Below are positions 12,101 to 20,413 of a stretch of 64,000 nt of DNA, one piece after another (positions within the stretch are counted from its first letter, which is position 1; the number at the start of each line of letters is the position of its first letter). This stretch comes from Triplophysa rosa (Eukaryota; Chordata; Actinopteri; Cypriniformes; Nemacheilidae): assembly GCF_024868665.1 (NCBI RefSeq), contig NC_079895.1, positions 7,013,069 through 7,077,068 of the forward strand, read 5' to 3'. Both the position numbers and the translations under genes were made by a program. The notes below the pieces were generated by a model that made no database searches, was not told the DNA's origin, and saw only the letters and a program-made list of their open reading frames with translations.

Positions 12101-15100
12101 GATACACCATAAAAGCACCATAATAGTCGTGCACTATATGACTCGTGCTCTATGTTCTGAGTGTTGTGATGCCATACTGTATGATAGCTTTTTGTGAAGG
12201 ACAGACTAAAATATAAGACATTTAGAATAATCGTGACCTCTGCTAAAGCTAAATGACTGTCTGCAATTTGATTTAAAAATGGACGTCGTTGTTTTTTGTT
12301 TGGTTGTAGTAGAATGCAACACAATATTTTCATTACTCATAAAGCATTAGAAAATATTGCACAAGTTCTAAGAACCTTGGGGGTGGGTTTTTTTTTCATT
12401 TTGGTTTACAGCTCCTGGTCACTATGACCTGCCATTATATGGCAAGAGGTTGATAAATAAAATGTTCAATCATTTTTTCTTCTGTGTTTCATAGAAAAAA
12501 TAACAGCAAATGGGTTTGGAATAGGGCTGTCATGATTTTCATTATGCGATTATCCTGGCCAAAATTTACAATAACTATTGCGATATCTATTTTAAAAAAA
12601 GGTACTAATAATGCCATCAGTCTAACTCATTTTGAACTAGTTTTCACTTTTTTGGCCAATGAATTAAACTAAAAATAGTAATGTAGGGATTCAAACAAAG
12701 AGATTTTAACCATTGTGGCTATTAATGGAAAACCTTAAACAGGTTCTGATTTATTTTCAACATCACCTTTGAATTATTAGGTTCTGTCTGACATTTTTGT
12801 CAAAATTGAGTTATTCACATATTCTAACATCGTGGACGCGACCGGCACGACGCGACATGACAACCGGCTTGTTCTTCATGTCGTGACGCATCCAGTGTGG
12901 ACAAAATGTAAAATTATAATGGGTTCTATTTAGGGATGTAACGATTCACTCAGCTCACGATGCGATGCGATTCACGATTCTGATCTCACGATGCGATTTA
13001 TTCACGATTTACTCACGATTTATTTTTACAAAATGAGTTGAAACAAATTAGAAATGAACAACTTCCCTTGCATTATTTCTTAAATGCTTCACGTTTCTTT
13101 GCATAATAAAATAATGTTTTATTTCAAATAACAAAAGTAAACTGCGATTTTATAACAAATTAATAATAGAAAAAGTCTCTTTAATATAAACAAACTAATA
13201 CTGTCTGTGATTTTCTTGGATTTTTTTGCATTTAAGAAATATCAGCATGTCCACGTTTAGGTTTGCAGTGAAAATAGCGGCCCCTGCTGTTCAAAATTTG
13301 TATTGCGATTCAGTTCAAGCCTCAACCGAATTGAATCGTCACTCATTTATAACCGATTTTCAACCGGCTCACGGTGAATGTTACATCCCTAGTTCTATTG
13401 TCTTTCGTTGTGTCGCATCCGGTCTAGACAAGGTGTTATTCTTACAACTTATTTACATTGTGATGTTTTTTCTTTATGTTGAAAAAATGTTGCAAAAACG
13501 TTGAAGCTTGTTATCTCAAAACTGCTCACATTGCAGATAGAACCGTATAGAGGCAACAATACAAAAAATGCATAAAATGAACACAATATTGATAGCCATA
13601 CAGTAGTTTGAGAGTGCTAGTATATTGTGACATCCCTAGTTTTGGACCGACAAGAGGGTGTTTTCCTGTAATGCTCATTTTTCCCTCAAATGACAATGTA
13701 CACAACAAGTGAGCTAGCAAAAAAGTTGTGAAGAGTCACCAAGGCAGCACTGGAGAGTAGCAACTGAGATCTGCGTGAGAAGACTCTGGTTTGTTTGCTC
13801 TGAAATGAGCATCACATGAAAACTGATAGTTTGAAGATTACCGCTGGTTTCATTCTCCCCGTGGCTGCTTGTTTAGCCGCCTCTTCTGGCTGCACGCGGC
13901 TCCTGGCACACACTCCGTCTTTATTAATGGGCTCCATTAGGATGTTTAAGCGGCAGACGCTCTGTGGACTCCCACAGCTGGTTGTGACTGATCGTCAAGC
14001 TCATCCAATTAGTTTGGCTCGGCTCGCTCTTCCTCCACCTCGTGTCCTTGCGGTGACACCTGCGCGAGCCTTTTGCCACATTTTTCTATCGATCTCTTTC
14101 GTGCCCGGCGCTCACTCCGACCCCATTAAGAGACTCCGGCAATAATGTGGATCTGCACAAGAAAGAAGTTGACCGTGCAGAAGACTGTTGCTTAGGCCAC
14201 TCTGTGCTGATGTGGTTGTTATTATTATTAACTAAAACTATTTTTTATAAATAGTAAAAAATGGAAATTTGCTAAAAAATAAACTGAAAGCTGAAAACTC
14301 TGCATGTGCACTACATGCTGTTTAAAACGCCACAGAAAGATGCAATTTACTGTCTTAATAGCACACAAAAATTCACCTGTTATTCTGTAACACTCCGGTA
14401 GAAAGCATTGTTTTGTTCAGACTAAAAATAGGTACTGTATCTCAGACCCCTCTGGAGTGCTATTGTTTGGCAGGTATTGAAAATATAATTGTTGCACAGC
14501 AGATCTCAGGTGGAGTCACTCAAATCAATTTTGTACATTTCATAGCTTCACTCCCTCAGTCACCGAGTCTTTTTTTAAGATGGACTGATGTGTTTTCTCA
14601 AGAACGGCACGTTTCATACGCACGTCACTTTCATCCATGACCCACAAGTCCAACACTATTGAATAATGCAGGTGAACTGCTGTGGGTTGTCTTCTGTGTG
14701 GTGTGTTAGATATTTAACAGTGCTGTTGGTAATCTTCCACTGCTGACAGCAGCAAACAACCATGCAAAAATAACCAACTTGTTATATTTTCTGATGAAAA
14801 TTTTACATCACAGTGTTAGAGCGGTGTGGGTGGTTGCCAAGGTGTTGCTACTGTATGCGGCTAGTGGTGCCCTGAGTGGTTTTAGCATGTTGATATGTGG
14901 TTGCTAGTTTGTCTCTGGTTCCCTACTGGTCCAAATCAAAGTAGTCTCAAGTGTTTGTGATGTTGTGGTCCTTGGTATGTCTTGGATCTTTATCCTTTTT
15001 AGGTTTTTTGTTTGATTCTGTACCATTCTGTGCTACTAGTGAGGCAGTTTTGGGAAAATAAATTCAGTAGATTTGACAGAGCATTTCAATTTTAAGTTAG

Positions 15101-16149
15101 TCACAGTTTCTCTTAAAATTGTTTGGGAGAAATGAAAGCAGAATTGTTAGATTACTGTATATAAAATGAATATAGACTGTATAGGTCAAATAATCTGGAT
15201 TAAATTTGATTTTATAGTGAATCGACAATATTTTATTCAATTTATTATTATATTATGTTGATTTTTTTTTTTTTCAATTCAACATAATTTTTCAGTTCAG
15301 TTCAGTTTAATTTAATCAATTAATAATTGCAGACCTGGCAAATCAGAGGTCAGTTTGTGATTTTGTTTAAATCGCCTTTGAAACTCTAATAGAGACATTT
15401 GTAAAATGTTGGATATTTCTCTCAGAAGAAATATCTGAGATGAGATTGAAGCTGAAGTTTCTAATTGCCCTCTATTTAATCTCATTAATGTCTAGAAGAA
15501 ATTGAAATATGTGACCCTGGACCACAAAACCAGTCATAAGGGTCAATTTTTTAAATTGAGATTAATACATCATCTGAAAGCTGAATATATAAGATTTACA
15601 TTGATTTGGTTTGTTAGGATAGGACAATATTTGGCCGAGATATAACTATCTGAAAATCTGAAGTGTATAAAAATCTAAATATTGAGAAAATCGCCGTCTG
15701 AGTTCTCCATCAGAGGTGCTTTAGCAGGCCGTTGCTAAGAAGACACAGTTTTGTTTTAACTGTGTAACATACTGATTTTATACACCTTGACCTGGAGTGT
15801 TTTATGATTTTTTGCTACAGTACGTGCCTCCAATCTTCTTTTCCTTTCGTTCTCACGGTCAAGTGAGGTTTTTTTAGATAGTGTTCAAGCAGATCAGTTG
15901 TCCTCTTCATCTCAAGGATTGATGTCTAGTTCATTCCCTCTCGGCTCCTCTAACGCTCCTTTATTTATTTCTCATCCGCAGACGCTAAACAAGAACAACT
16001 TGCTGCCAGATGAAAGGACCAACTACTTCCCCTCACCGCTTCAGCAGACAAACGTGTACACCACCACGTACTACCCCGCAGCGCTGGGCAAATATGATTA
16101 CCGTCCAGACTCTTCCCCCTCTCCCTGCAGAACCTATAACCACAGCTGA
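17..16149 (+). CDS. sema5b: Semaphorin-5B, C-terminal half (nine exons; gene starts left of window)
   Basis: Join 17-160, 625-772, 2422-2647, 4103-4315, 5535-5705, 8110-8244, 10898-10942, 11650-11855, 15982-16149. All junctions are GT..AG and all phases match, giving 484 residues and a TGA stop. Visible in order: several thrombospondin type 1 repeats (TSRs) with the tryptophan ladder and six-cysteine pattern, a juxtamembrane linker, one transmembrane helix and a cytoplasmic tail of about 100 residues ending in a Tyr/Thr-rich segment. Class 5 semaphorins are the only vertebrate semaphorins with TSRs. They sit in the plasma membrane and signal to plexins and proteoglycans in axon guidance. The full family length is about 1,100 residues, so the sema and PSI domains are missing only because the window begins inside the gene. 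Sema5b is preferred over sema5a because of the linker and tail sequence and because slc49a4 is the next gene, as in mammals. Confidence 0.93.
161..624 (+). other. sema5b intron, nothing recognised
   Basis: AT-rich unique sequence with proper GT and AG ends. I see no repeat, RNA or regulatory element in it. Confidence 0.7.
625..772 (+). CDS. sema5b: sema5b exon, end of one TSR and start of the next
   Basis: The acceptor is cctcag at 619-624 and the donor is CTG|gtatgt at 773. It finishes the previous repeat (FCNEKVPCP) and opens a new TSR with WSSWLPWSKCSAECGGG. Here the position before the second Cys is Glu, so the O-fucose consensus is lost. The exon ends on a codon boundary. Confidence 0.92.
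982..1338. mobile_element. Palindromic MITE with TAGGGCTGTCAAACG ends
   Basis: The two ends are perfect inverted repeats for more than 30 bases (TAGGGCTGTCAAACGATTAA at the left, its complement at 1303-1338), and similarity continues inwards (tctgtgtag / ctacacaga-like arms). It has no coding capacity. The element is bounded by TA on each side, so a TA-target superfamily is possible, but the TAGGG ends also occur in hAT elements; the class is left open. Confidence 0.8.
1345..1405 (-). repeat. SINE 3' tail fragment
   Basis: It contains TTTGGCAGACGCTTATAACT, the conserved 3' domain of fish tRNA-derived SINEs (read on the minus strand). It lies directly beside the repeat copy at 1460-1882. Confidence 0.6.
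1460..1882 (+). repeat. Unclassified interspersed repeat, copy 1 of 3
   Basis: It shares long blocks with 6228-6788 and 10300-10768: a block around GGGTCAAAATAACAGAAAA, CAGACCTCAAATACTGCAAA, and TGGACTGGAATGG near the end, closing with a TTTCCACGGCTG-like terminus. It is non-coding and the family name is unknown to me. Confidence 0.75.
2422..2647 (+). CDS. sema5b: sema5b exon, end of TSR plus class-5-specific divergent repeat
   Basis: The acceptor is ttgcag and the donor is ACA|gtgagt at 2648. It closes the preceding TSR (EYQACNLESCP) and continues into a long, atypical TSR-like segment (RRNTPWTPWVPVNITQ, then a Cys-poor stretch and RYCPNDGTVSCETD) that is diagnostic for class 5 semaphorins. 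NIT is a predicted N-glycosylation sequon. The reading frame is open throughout, and the exon ends with one base of a Thr codon. Confidence 0.93.
2791..2985. mobile_element. Cyprinid 'TAGTTCACCC' palindromic MITE, partial copy
   Basis: Diagnostic blocks are TTACTCACCCTCCTGTCACG, ATGACTTTCTTTCTTCTGCG and GAAGATATTTTGAAGAATGT, ending GGGTGAACTATCCC. One of about ten copies in the window. Confidence 0.8.
3433..3498. repeat. Short tandem duplication
   Basis: Two consecutive units share TGACCTCCTGTG, then GTGCACAATGAATGCATT; the second unit carries a few extra bases. Confidence 0.75.
3733..3999. mobile_element. Cyprinid 'TAGTTCACCC' MITE, near-complete copy
   Basis: It starts AAAGGGATAGTTCACCCC and ends GGTGAACTATCCCGTTTA, with the characteristic internal CAACATTCTTCAAAATATCT and TTGTGTTCTGCAGAAGAAAG blocks. 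The termini are mutual inverted repeats. Confidence 0.85.
4103..4315 (+). CDS. sema5b: sema5b exon, complete TSR
   Basis: The acceptor is tttgcag and the donor is CCAG|gtaaca. A short linker (LIEELLRTPG) precedes one whole TSR: WSSWETWSACTQEC at its start and EYQDCNPQPCP at its end. The second Cys is preceded by Glu, so there is no O-fucose site. Phase 2 in, phase 1 out. Confidence 0.93.
4631..4848. mobile_element. Palindromic element, TAACTAGTAGGATTTACTT arms
   Basis: The left arm CTGAAAAAATAACTAGTAGG is mirrored at 4815-4848 (AAGTAAATCCTACTAGTTGT). The interior is T-rich and non-coding. Confidence 0.7.
4902..5150. mobile_element. Cyprinid 'TAGTTCACCC' MITE, diverged copy
   Basis: It starts AAAGGTATAGTTCACTCAAA and contains ACTAACATTCTTCAAAATAT and CATGAGGGTGAATAAATAAT. 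The right terminus is degraded. Confidence 0.75.
5535..5705 (+). CDS. sema5b: sema5b exon, complete TSR
   Basis: The acceptor is gtgcag and the donor is GATG|gtaaga. It encodes a TSR with WACWSSWSQCSVPCGGGHYQ and ends in the very conserved class 5 stretch LHTEEALCSTHTC. The exon is 171 nt, so its removal would keep the frame; it is in phase with both neighbouring exons. Confidence 0.94.
5881..6191. mobile_element. 311-bp fold-back element, copy 1
   Basis: The left half is a large hairpin: CAATAAGCCCC, then GCAGTGGGTTACAGTGCATT, mirrored after about 30 bases. The right half carries GGCTGAGCGGAGTT-type sequence (as complement) and GCCGTTATA repeats. The inverted twin at 39083-39393 has the same length and very few differences. 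Confidence 0.9.
6228..6788 (+). repeat. Unclassified interspersed repeat, copy 2 of 3 (with terminal inverted repeats)
   Basis: It begins ACAGCTTTGGAAAAATGAGA and ends TTTTTTCCAAGGTTGT, roughly inverted with respect to each other. This suggests the family is a non-autonomous DNA transposon. The middle is interrupted by a short MITE at 6432-6541, right after CAGACCTCAAAT, where copies 1 and 3 continue. Confidence 0.75.
6432..6541. mobile_element. Short 'TAGTTCACCC'-type MITE nested in repeat copy 2
   Basis: It is palindromic: ATTCACCCAAAAATGGTCCC-like arms at both ends (AATTCACCCAAAAATGGTT at left, ACCATTTTTGGGTGAACTAT at right) round a centre of about 50 bases. Confidence 0.75.
8110..8244 (+). 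CDS. sema5b: sema5b exon, last TSR
   Basis: The acceptor is gtgcag at 8104-8109 and the donor is CCAG|gtgaga. It encodes the membrane-proximal TSR: GWMAWSMWSECDDQG, then a shortened cysteine pattern ending HRDCNEIP. An open frame continues into the intron to 8597, but the donor and the next exon show that this tail is not coding. The exon is 135 nt and would also be frame-neutral if skipped. Confidence 0.93.
10044..10194. repeat. Repeat with GTAAAA / TTTTAC-rich ends and CGTCAGC core
   Basis: It shares the block ATTT(C/T)(C/T)GTCAGC(C/T)GG(G/A)GC with 27095-27290 and the same runs of TGTAAAATTAC type. A diffuse, AT-rich fish repeat; boundaries approximate. Confidence 0.5.
10195..10255 (-). 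repeat. SINE 3' tail fragment
   Basis: CATTTAGCAGACGCTTTTAT and CCAAAGCGACTTACAAATGA are the conserved tail of fish tRNA-derived SINEs, here in minus orientation. Confidence 0.75.
10300..10768 (+). repeat. Unclassified interspersed repeat, copy 3 of 3
   Basis: Closely resembles 1460-1882, including AACGGGTCAAAATAACAGAA, CTCAAATACTGCAAAGAAAA and a TTTTTCCATGGCTGTATATG end. As with copy 1, a SINE tail fragment precedes it. Confidence 0.75.
10898..10942 (+). CDS. sema5b: sema5b micro-exon, juxtamembrane linker
   Basis: This 45-nt exon (acceptor ttcacag, donor GGAG|gtaagt) encodes AILPASSYDKDQRCG. It joins the last TSR to the transmembrane exon, with phases matching on both sides. The ILPASS motif is shared with mammalian SEMA5B, which supports the gene assignment. 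It is too short to be seen without the exon model. Confidence 0.9.
10943..11649 (+). other. sema5b intron with a GC-richer unique block (candidate conserved regulatory DNA)
   Basis: Positions about 11000-11480 are clearly GC-richer than the flanks, free of repeats and of stable coding frames. They contain homeodomain-type CCAATTAGAG and GATAATC sites. Overlapping open frames on both strands here have no recognisable protein content. Confidence 0.4.
11650..11855 (+). CDS. sema5b: sema5b exon, transmembrane helix and proximal cytoplasmic tail
   Basis: The acceptor is ttccag. The exon encodes a helix of about 25 residues starting LLHLIATGVSCFLGAG and then a cytoplasmic segment ending EKYTPMEFK. 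The donor is AAG|gtcaat, which is weak because it lacks the usual A/G-A-G-T at +3 to +6. If it is not used, the frame adds VNSPTWFVTFTVVS and stops at 11900. Confidence 0.93.
12522..13638 (+). mobile_element. hAT-like non-autonomous element (outer), TAGGGCTGTCA ends
   Basis: The left end is TAGGGCTGTCATGATTTTC; the right end ATTGTGACATCCCTA is its imperfect complement. Flanks are GTTTGGAA (12514-12521) and GTTTTGGA (13639-13646), possibly a decayed 8-bp target duplication. A related fragment lies at 46160-46481. It is interrupted by the younger element 12931-13391. Confidence 0.7.
12931..13391 (+). mobile_element. hAT-type MITE with perfect 8-bp target duplication (inner)
   Basis: It begins TAGGGATGTAACGATTCACT and ends GTGAATGTTACATCCCTA; the outer 12 bases are exact inverted repeats. 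GTTCTATT occurs immediately before (12923-12930) and after (13392-13399). An 8-bp duplication is the hallmark of hAT transposition. No transposase frame. Confidence 0.92.
15511..15790 (+). mobile_element. GTGACCCTGGACCAC element, 3'-truncated copy
   Basis: It starts GTGACCCTGGACCACAAAAC and runs through TAGGATAGGACAATATTTGG and GCAGGCCGTTGCTA, like the full copy at 49115-49688, but the right inverted end is missing. Confidence 0.85.
15982..16149 (+). CDS. sema5b: sema5b last coding exon, cytoplasmic C-terminus
   Basis: The acceptor is atccgcag. The exon encodes 55 residues and TGA, beginning TLNKNNLLPDERTNYF and containing the Tyr/Thr cluster VYTTTYYP, which matches the end of mammalian SEMA5B. 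The codon phase (0) matches the previous exon. The 4.1-kb intron before it is the longest in the sema5b part of the window. Confidence 0.94.
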   Translation, partial: TLNKNNLLPDERTNYFPSPLQQTNVYTTTYYPAALGKYDYRPDSSPSPCRTYNHS

Positions 16150-18189
16150 GACACATGTTCCATCTCTGCTTTATCACCATGGTGACTGCTCCAGTCCACA
16201 CGTCTCCTAAACCCACCCTTTTCCCCACCCTCTCTGCACCTGATGAGAAAAAATACAGGTGCTGTTTTCCTCCATTCCGAGTGGTTTTGGTCACTTAAGT
16301 CATGCCTTACGGTGAGGGAAAACGGACCAGTTATTCAAACGGCACTTTTAAACGGACGAACAAGATCGTGTAGCTACACTGACGTTGATGAACGGATGTC
16401 TTGATTGATCTTTGCAGAACTCCAGTTACTGGAAGGTGGGCAGGCAAAATCGTGCTGGCTCCAGCAATGTTCATTACAGGAATGTGGTCTGGCACAGCCG
16501 TGGTAGGCTTTTTCTTGAAAGTACAAAGGCTGAATACGGGGAGACCACAGGACGGAGAGAAATCAATACGGACAGTATTAAAGAAGCTTTGGATGGAAGT
16601 TGCAGAATTGTGTCACCTTTGGATGCATATGTAAGGGCCACTGACTCCTAACAGCGGAGGGACGCAGCTTTACATCCCACGAGAAACAGATGCAGGTGGA
16701 TTAGCATAAATAAAACCCTCTCCGTTTGGATGTGAGCAACCCAGCTCAAGAGGAACAGCTGTGGGGATGCTGTCGGCGTCCGTATACAATGACTAGTGTG
16801 AACGGACTACCAGATCACAAATAATGATATTCAGCACGTAACAGAAGCATAAGGTTAAGAAAAGAATGCTGTCGTTCGGAAACGCCTTTTTACCTGCGAA
16901 TGCATGGAAATGGAGGAATATTGCACCCGACATGGATTATGCTTAGATCTAAAGCAGACAAGTTCTATGTTACTTTATGTCTTTGTAGTCATATTAAATA
17001 TGACTGGCTTCAAACCGAGGCGGACTATATTTTATTACAAGACAAGACGTAGGAAATACCGATAGCTCGGCACTTGTTTTTTTTACGGTTATTTTAAATA
17101 GGAAATTATTCAGCAGTGGAGAAAAGCTGTAGAAAAGTGGAGAAAAGCTAGGTGCACGATAGAGTTTATTTAAGATGCGCGGTGAGATAATATGAACATT
17201 TTTTTCCTGATTTCAGATATTATTTTCACTGTTTCCAGATGGTGTACTGTATTCGCAACCATCAGCACATTTATCAGAGAAATGAGGAAAGTCTTACAGC
17301 GTTATATGAAGCATCATATTCATACAGAGTCATACGACAGAACAGATCAATGTATCCTTGTCATCTTAAACAATATTTTAAGTTTAAATATGATTTTATG
17401 GCTTGTATGTAGCACTATGTGCTGAACTCATGAAACTCGGTTTGGTCATGATGTGTGACGACATCGCGTTCACATTCCAGATGCTAATATTTCATAAACA
17501 CTTGTCAATAAAAGCGATTCAGGAATGGTGACTCTGTTCGGGATGTAGTATTTATGGTATGCTTGTTTTCTAAAGGGCATTGAAAAACTAAACTAAGCTT
17601 TTTTTATCATGTTTCATGAATGCTAAGCCAGCCATGCTTTTAGTTAAGCATGACTACCTGGGTTGTACATACTGTTAGTGATGCCCCGCTGCGAAAAAGT
17701 AACGTCACGCAAACGTTAGTATAACGTACATGGATATTGTAAAGCTAACACTGTTTTTAAAAGCCTTATAGTTGTAAAATAATACAGGCAGCAGCTGTGT
17801 AAATATATAAACCGTAGGGATTGTGTAGGGATGGAGCTTGGGAGTCAATCTGGTGAGATGTTTCCACAATTTGACTGCAATAGAGAGAACTGTCTTGTAG
17901 ACCAAATTTGATTTTTAACATTTAAGATTGTTTGTTAGAATCCTTACAAAACTGTTTGTTGAAAATAAAAGAATTGAATTGTGCATAATTCATATTGATT
18001 GTACAAAATTGGTTGATTGACAAAGAAGACACTTTGTTCACATTGTAAAATATAATATGAATTAAGGCGCAGTGCCTGTTCTGATTACGCCATTTTAAAT
18101 ATATCAGCATTCCAAAAGAAATCATTTTTTTAATCTTAAAGATTCAGGCTTTCTGAAGTTACCAAGCTCCTTTACATTGCCACAGAGGA

Positions 18190-18650
18190 GTTAAAAGTTT
18201 GAGACCACTAGTTATGCGTGTATTTGGTTTTCTTTCTGATTTAAAACATTTTCAATTGAAATAATACAACATTTACCATTTAAATCATGAGCATGGCAAT
18301 AAGTGAAAAGAACGCCAGCCGTTTGATTTAATGACAGCATGCACTCAGGCTGGCATGGACCCCACAAGTTTTCAAAAGCTTATGATCCATGTTTTCCCAG
18401 CTTGATTTGAGCATGTTCCAAAAAGCATCTTATTTGCAATAGAAGCAAAGAAATCTGATCTTTTGTACAAAGGAATTCACTTATAAATGTTATTATAATG
18501 ACCTACGAGTAGTGTAGAATTATTAACAATTCTCATTCAATTTGTCGTAACTTTTCCTCATGTCAAACTTTATATTTTACGAATTAAAAAAGTTTAAATA
18601 TTATTTCCTGTTTTAAATTTAAATGTGGTCTCAAGACTTTTGTTTCCCAA
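18190..18650. mobile_element. Degenerate palindromic transposon in sema5b 3' UTR
   Basis: The left end AAAAGTTTGAGACCACTAG is mirrored by GTGGTCTCAAGACTTTTG at 18625-18643. This resembles a Tc1/mariner-derived non-autonomous element. If the distal poly(A) signal is used it is part of the transcript. Confidence 0.65.
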
Positions 18651-18953
18651 TGTACAGAATAGGCAAGGCTCTAAAGTAAACCCCCACATTCTGCCCCATG
18701 TGCCTCCACTGATCAAACAGGTTCAAGTGTGGCTGCTTTGTTGAGTTTTGAAAGGAATGTCTCTGCTATTGCATAAAAAACAGGCATGAAAATCCAGACG
18801 CCGCAACGAGGTGCTCCATCCCTGCGAGGCTTGGTGCCCTTCTATGCAACTGACCTGGTGTTTAGATATGCGATGTAGACTGTAATCACTGCCTTTTAGA
18901 CACTGTGAATTTTTGGTACTCTATATTTTTGTACATTGTACATTGTAAAAGAT

Positions 18954-18959
18954 AATAAA
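18954..18959 (+). terminator. Candidate distal poly(A) signal of sema5b
   Basis: AATAAA lies downstream of two TGTACATTG copies (UGUA motifs bind CFIm). It is the last hexamer before the large intergenic transposon at 19250. Confidence 0.5.
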
Positions 18960-19249
18960 CCTTGATGCCAACCCGCTCTAACTTGAGCCGATTCGTCCTT
19001 TTCCCAACCGTTTCACATTACATCAATCTAGGTCAAGCGGCTGTCTCCTGTAGAGTGAAAGGTAAGCGTTTTCAACACGGCATGTTTTTCAATTCAATGT
19101 CAGGTTATGTGTGTAGCGATTTGTTTGGCGGGGTGAGGGAAATCGGAGATGCTGACAACACACATACGCGTCATATTTTCTTGCGCTGAGAGGAAAATTG
19201 ATGTTGGTCTTTGATATGATACCTTGTTTGAGTTTTTCACCGAGACCTG

Positions 19250-20413
19250 GGGCCCGTTTCGATATTGGAGGTTCAACCAACACCGAGTTAAAATGTGAAC
19301 TCTGAGTTGTTTAACACCGAGATGCGAAACTTTGAGTTTTTGATTTTGGAACAGCTGATTTGAGTTAGTTCTATCAACTCTGGCTAGACTTACCTGAAGT
19401 TAAGCTCTTGCACCACAACTACGACAAGCCATGATCAATGGAGCTCCGATATTACGATTCACCATGGCAACGGCACCAAAAAAAGCAACATGGCGGCAGA
19501 AAGCGCGTGAGAGCGAGGAACACTTTCCGCTCTGCATACAGTGGATTTACTAATTGATGTGTAAATGACTTCAGTTTAAATTGATAAAAAGATAAATGTA
19601 CCAACAAACAAAAAAATTCATCAGTAAATGAATGAAACAACAGAAGAAGAAAAAAATCTTATGTTCTCACTCCTCATGAGCACTGTGTCAGACTCTCGTG
19701 TCAAAGTCGGAGTGATCATCGGTTCGAACCCTGCTCGGAAGAGTTTAGGGTAGGAATGGCGGCACGTCTAAATTAGTTGCTTATTACCTTTATCACTTCA
19801 TTTCTGCATTTATTAATTTCTTTATTCTTGCACTTTATTAAGTCATTTCTTATCCTCCATAGAAAACTACCATTTGTGAGAACATGTAAGGGAAAGAATA
19901 TGCTCTGATGTAACACACGGCCACGATGGCTGATGTTATTGATGTAAGGAGGAATGAGATATATTTTGATATTTCTAGTTCACTGTAAAGAAAAATGGTA
20001 CAGTTTAAATTCAAAGAACAACCATATGAATTAATGCTGCCTCTTCGAAAACAGGATACTCTATAAAAGCACATAATATAGACATTTTAGTCACTGAGAT
20101 GGTCTCTGTGTGATCAAAATGTGTGCCGTGAATGAATGAGGTACATCACTTGCCTTTAAAAAGGGGGAGGAGCTCAAAAGAAACTCCGGGTTTACCAAAG
20201 AAAACCTGCTCCTGACCAGGTTAGGTTCAGAATTACTATGGTAACTGACTCTGAGTACAAGTTACCTCTCTTTTAGAAACGGGCTCGAGTTACCCCGCTT
20301 TCTCGGGTTTGACATGCCTCACATTCTGAAACACAAACGGAAAAACCCCAGTTTCCCTCATTTCAGGGTTAATATACTCAGTTTTCACTAAACCTCCTTT
20401 CTGAAACGGGCCC
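19250..20413. mobile_element. Long inverted-repeat DNA transposon, GGGCCCGTTTC ends
   Basis: The left end GGGCCCGTTTCGATATTGGA and right end CTTTCTGAAACGGGCCC are complementary, with GGAGGTT / AACCTCC following inwards. Sub-terminal regions are full of short direct and inverted GAACTCTGAGTT-like words (e.g. AACTCTGAGTTG, GTAACTGACTCTGAGTAC), typical of this cyprinid family. The centre is non-coding. Its type (PIF/Harbinger or other) is not settled by the flanks. Confidence 0.8.
19690..19745 (+). repeat. tRNA-like B-box segment inside the long transposon
   Basis: ATCGGTTCGAACCCTGCTC fits the Pol III B box (GGTTCGANNCC) and is preceded by AGTCGGAGTGATC. No foldable acceptor stem is evident, so it is not called as a tRNA gene. 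Confidence 0.4.

Larger units (their letters stand above)
11856..15981 (+). other. sema5b last intron, nested hAT-type elements and unique DNA
   Basis: Holds the nested element pair 12522-13638 / 12931-13391 and the repeat at 15511-15790. A GC-richer unique block lies at 13800-14150. The rest (11900-12500, 14160-15500) is unique AT-rich sequence. Confidence 0.7.
16150..18975 (+). other. sema5b: Probable sema5b 3' UTR
   Basis: No further exon is needed after the stop at 16149. AATAAA hexamers occur at 16709, 17507, 17964 and 18954. The last is preceded by a U-rich, UGUA-containing stretch (TTTTGTACATTGTACATTG), so it is the favoured distal end, with 17507 as a proximal alternative. A degenerate transposon relic lies at 18190-18650, inside the longer form. 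The UTR end is inferred, not demonstrated. Confidence 0.55.
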
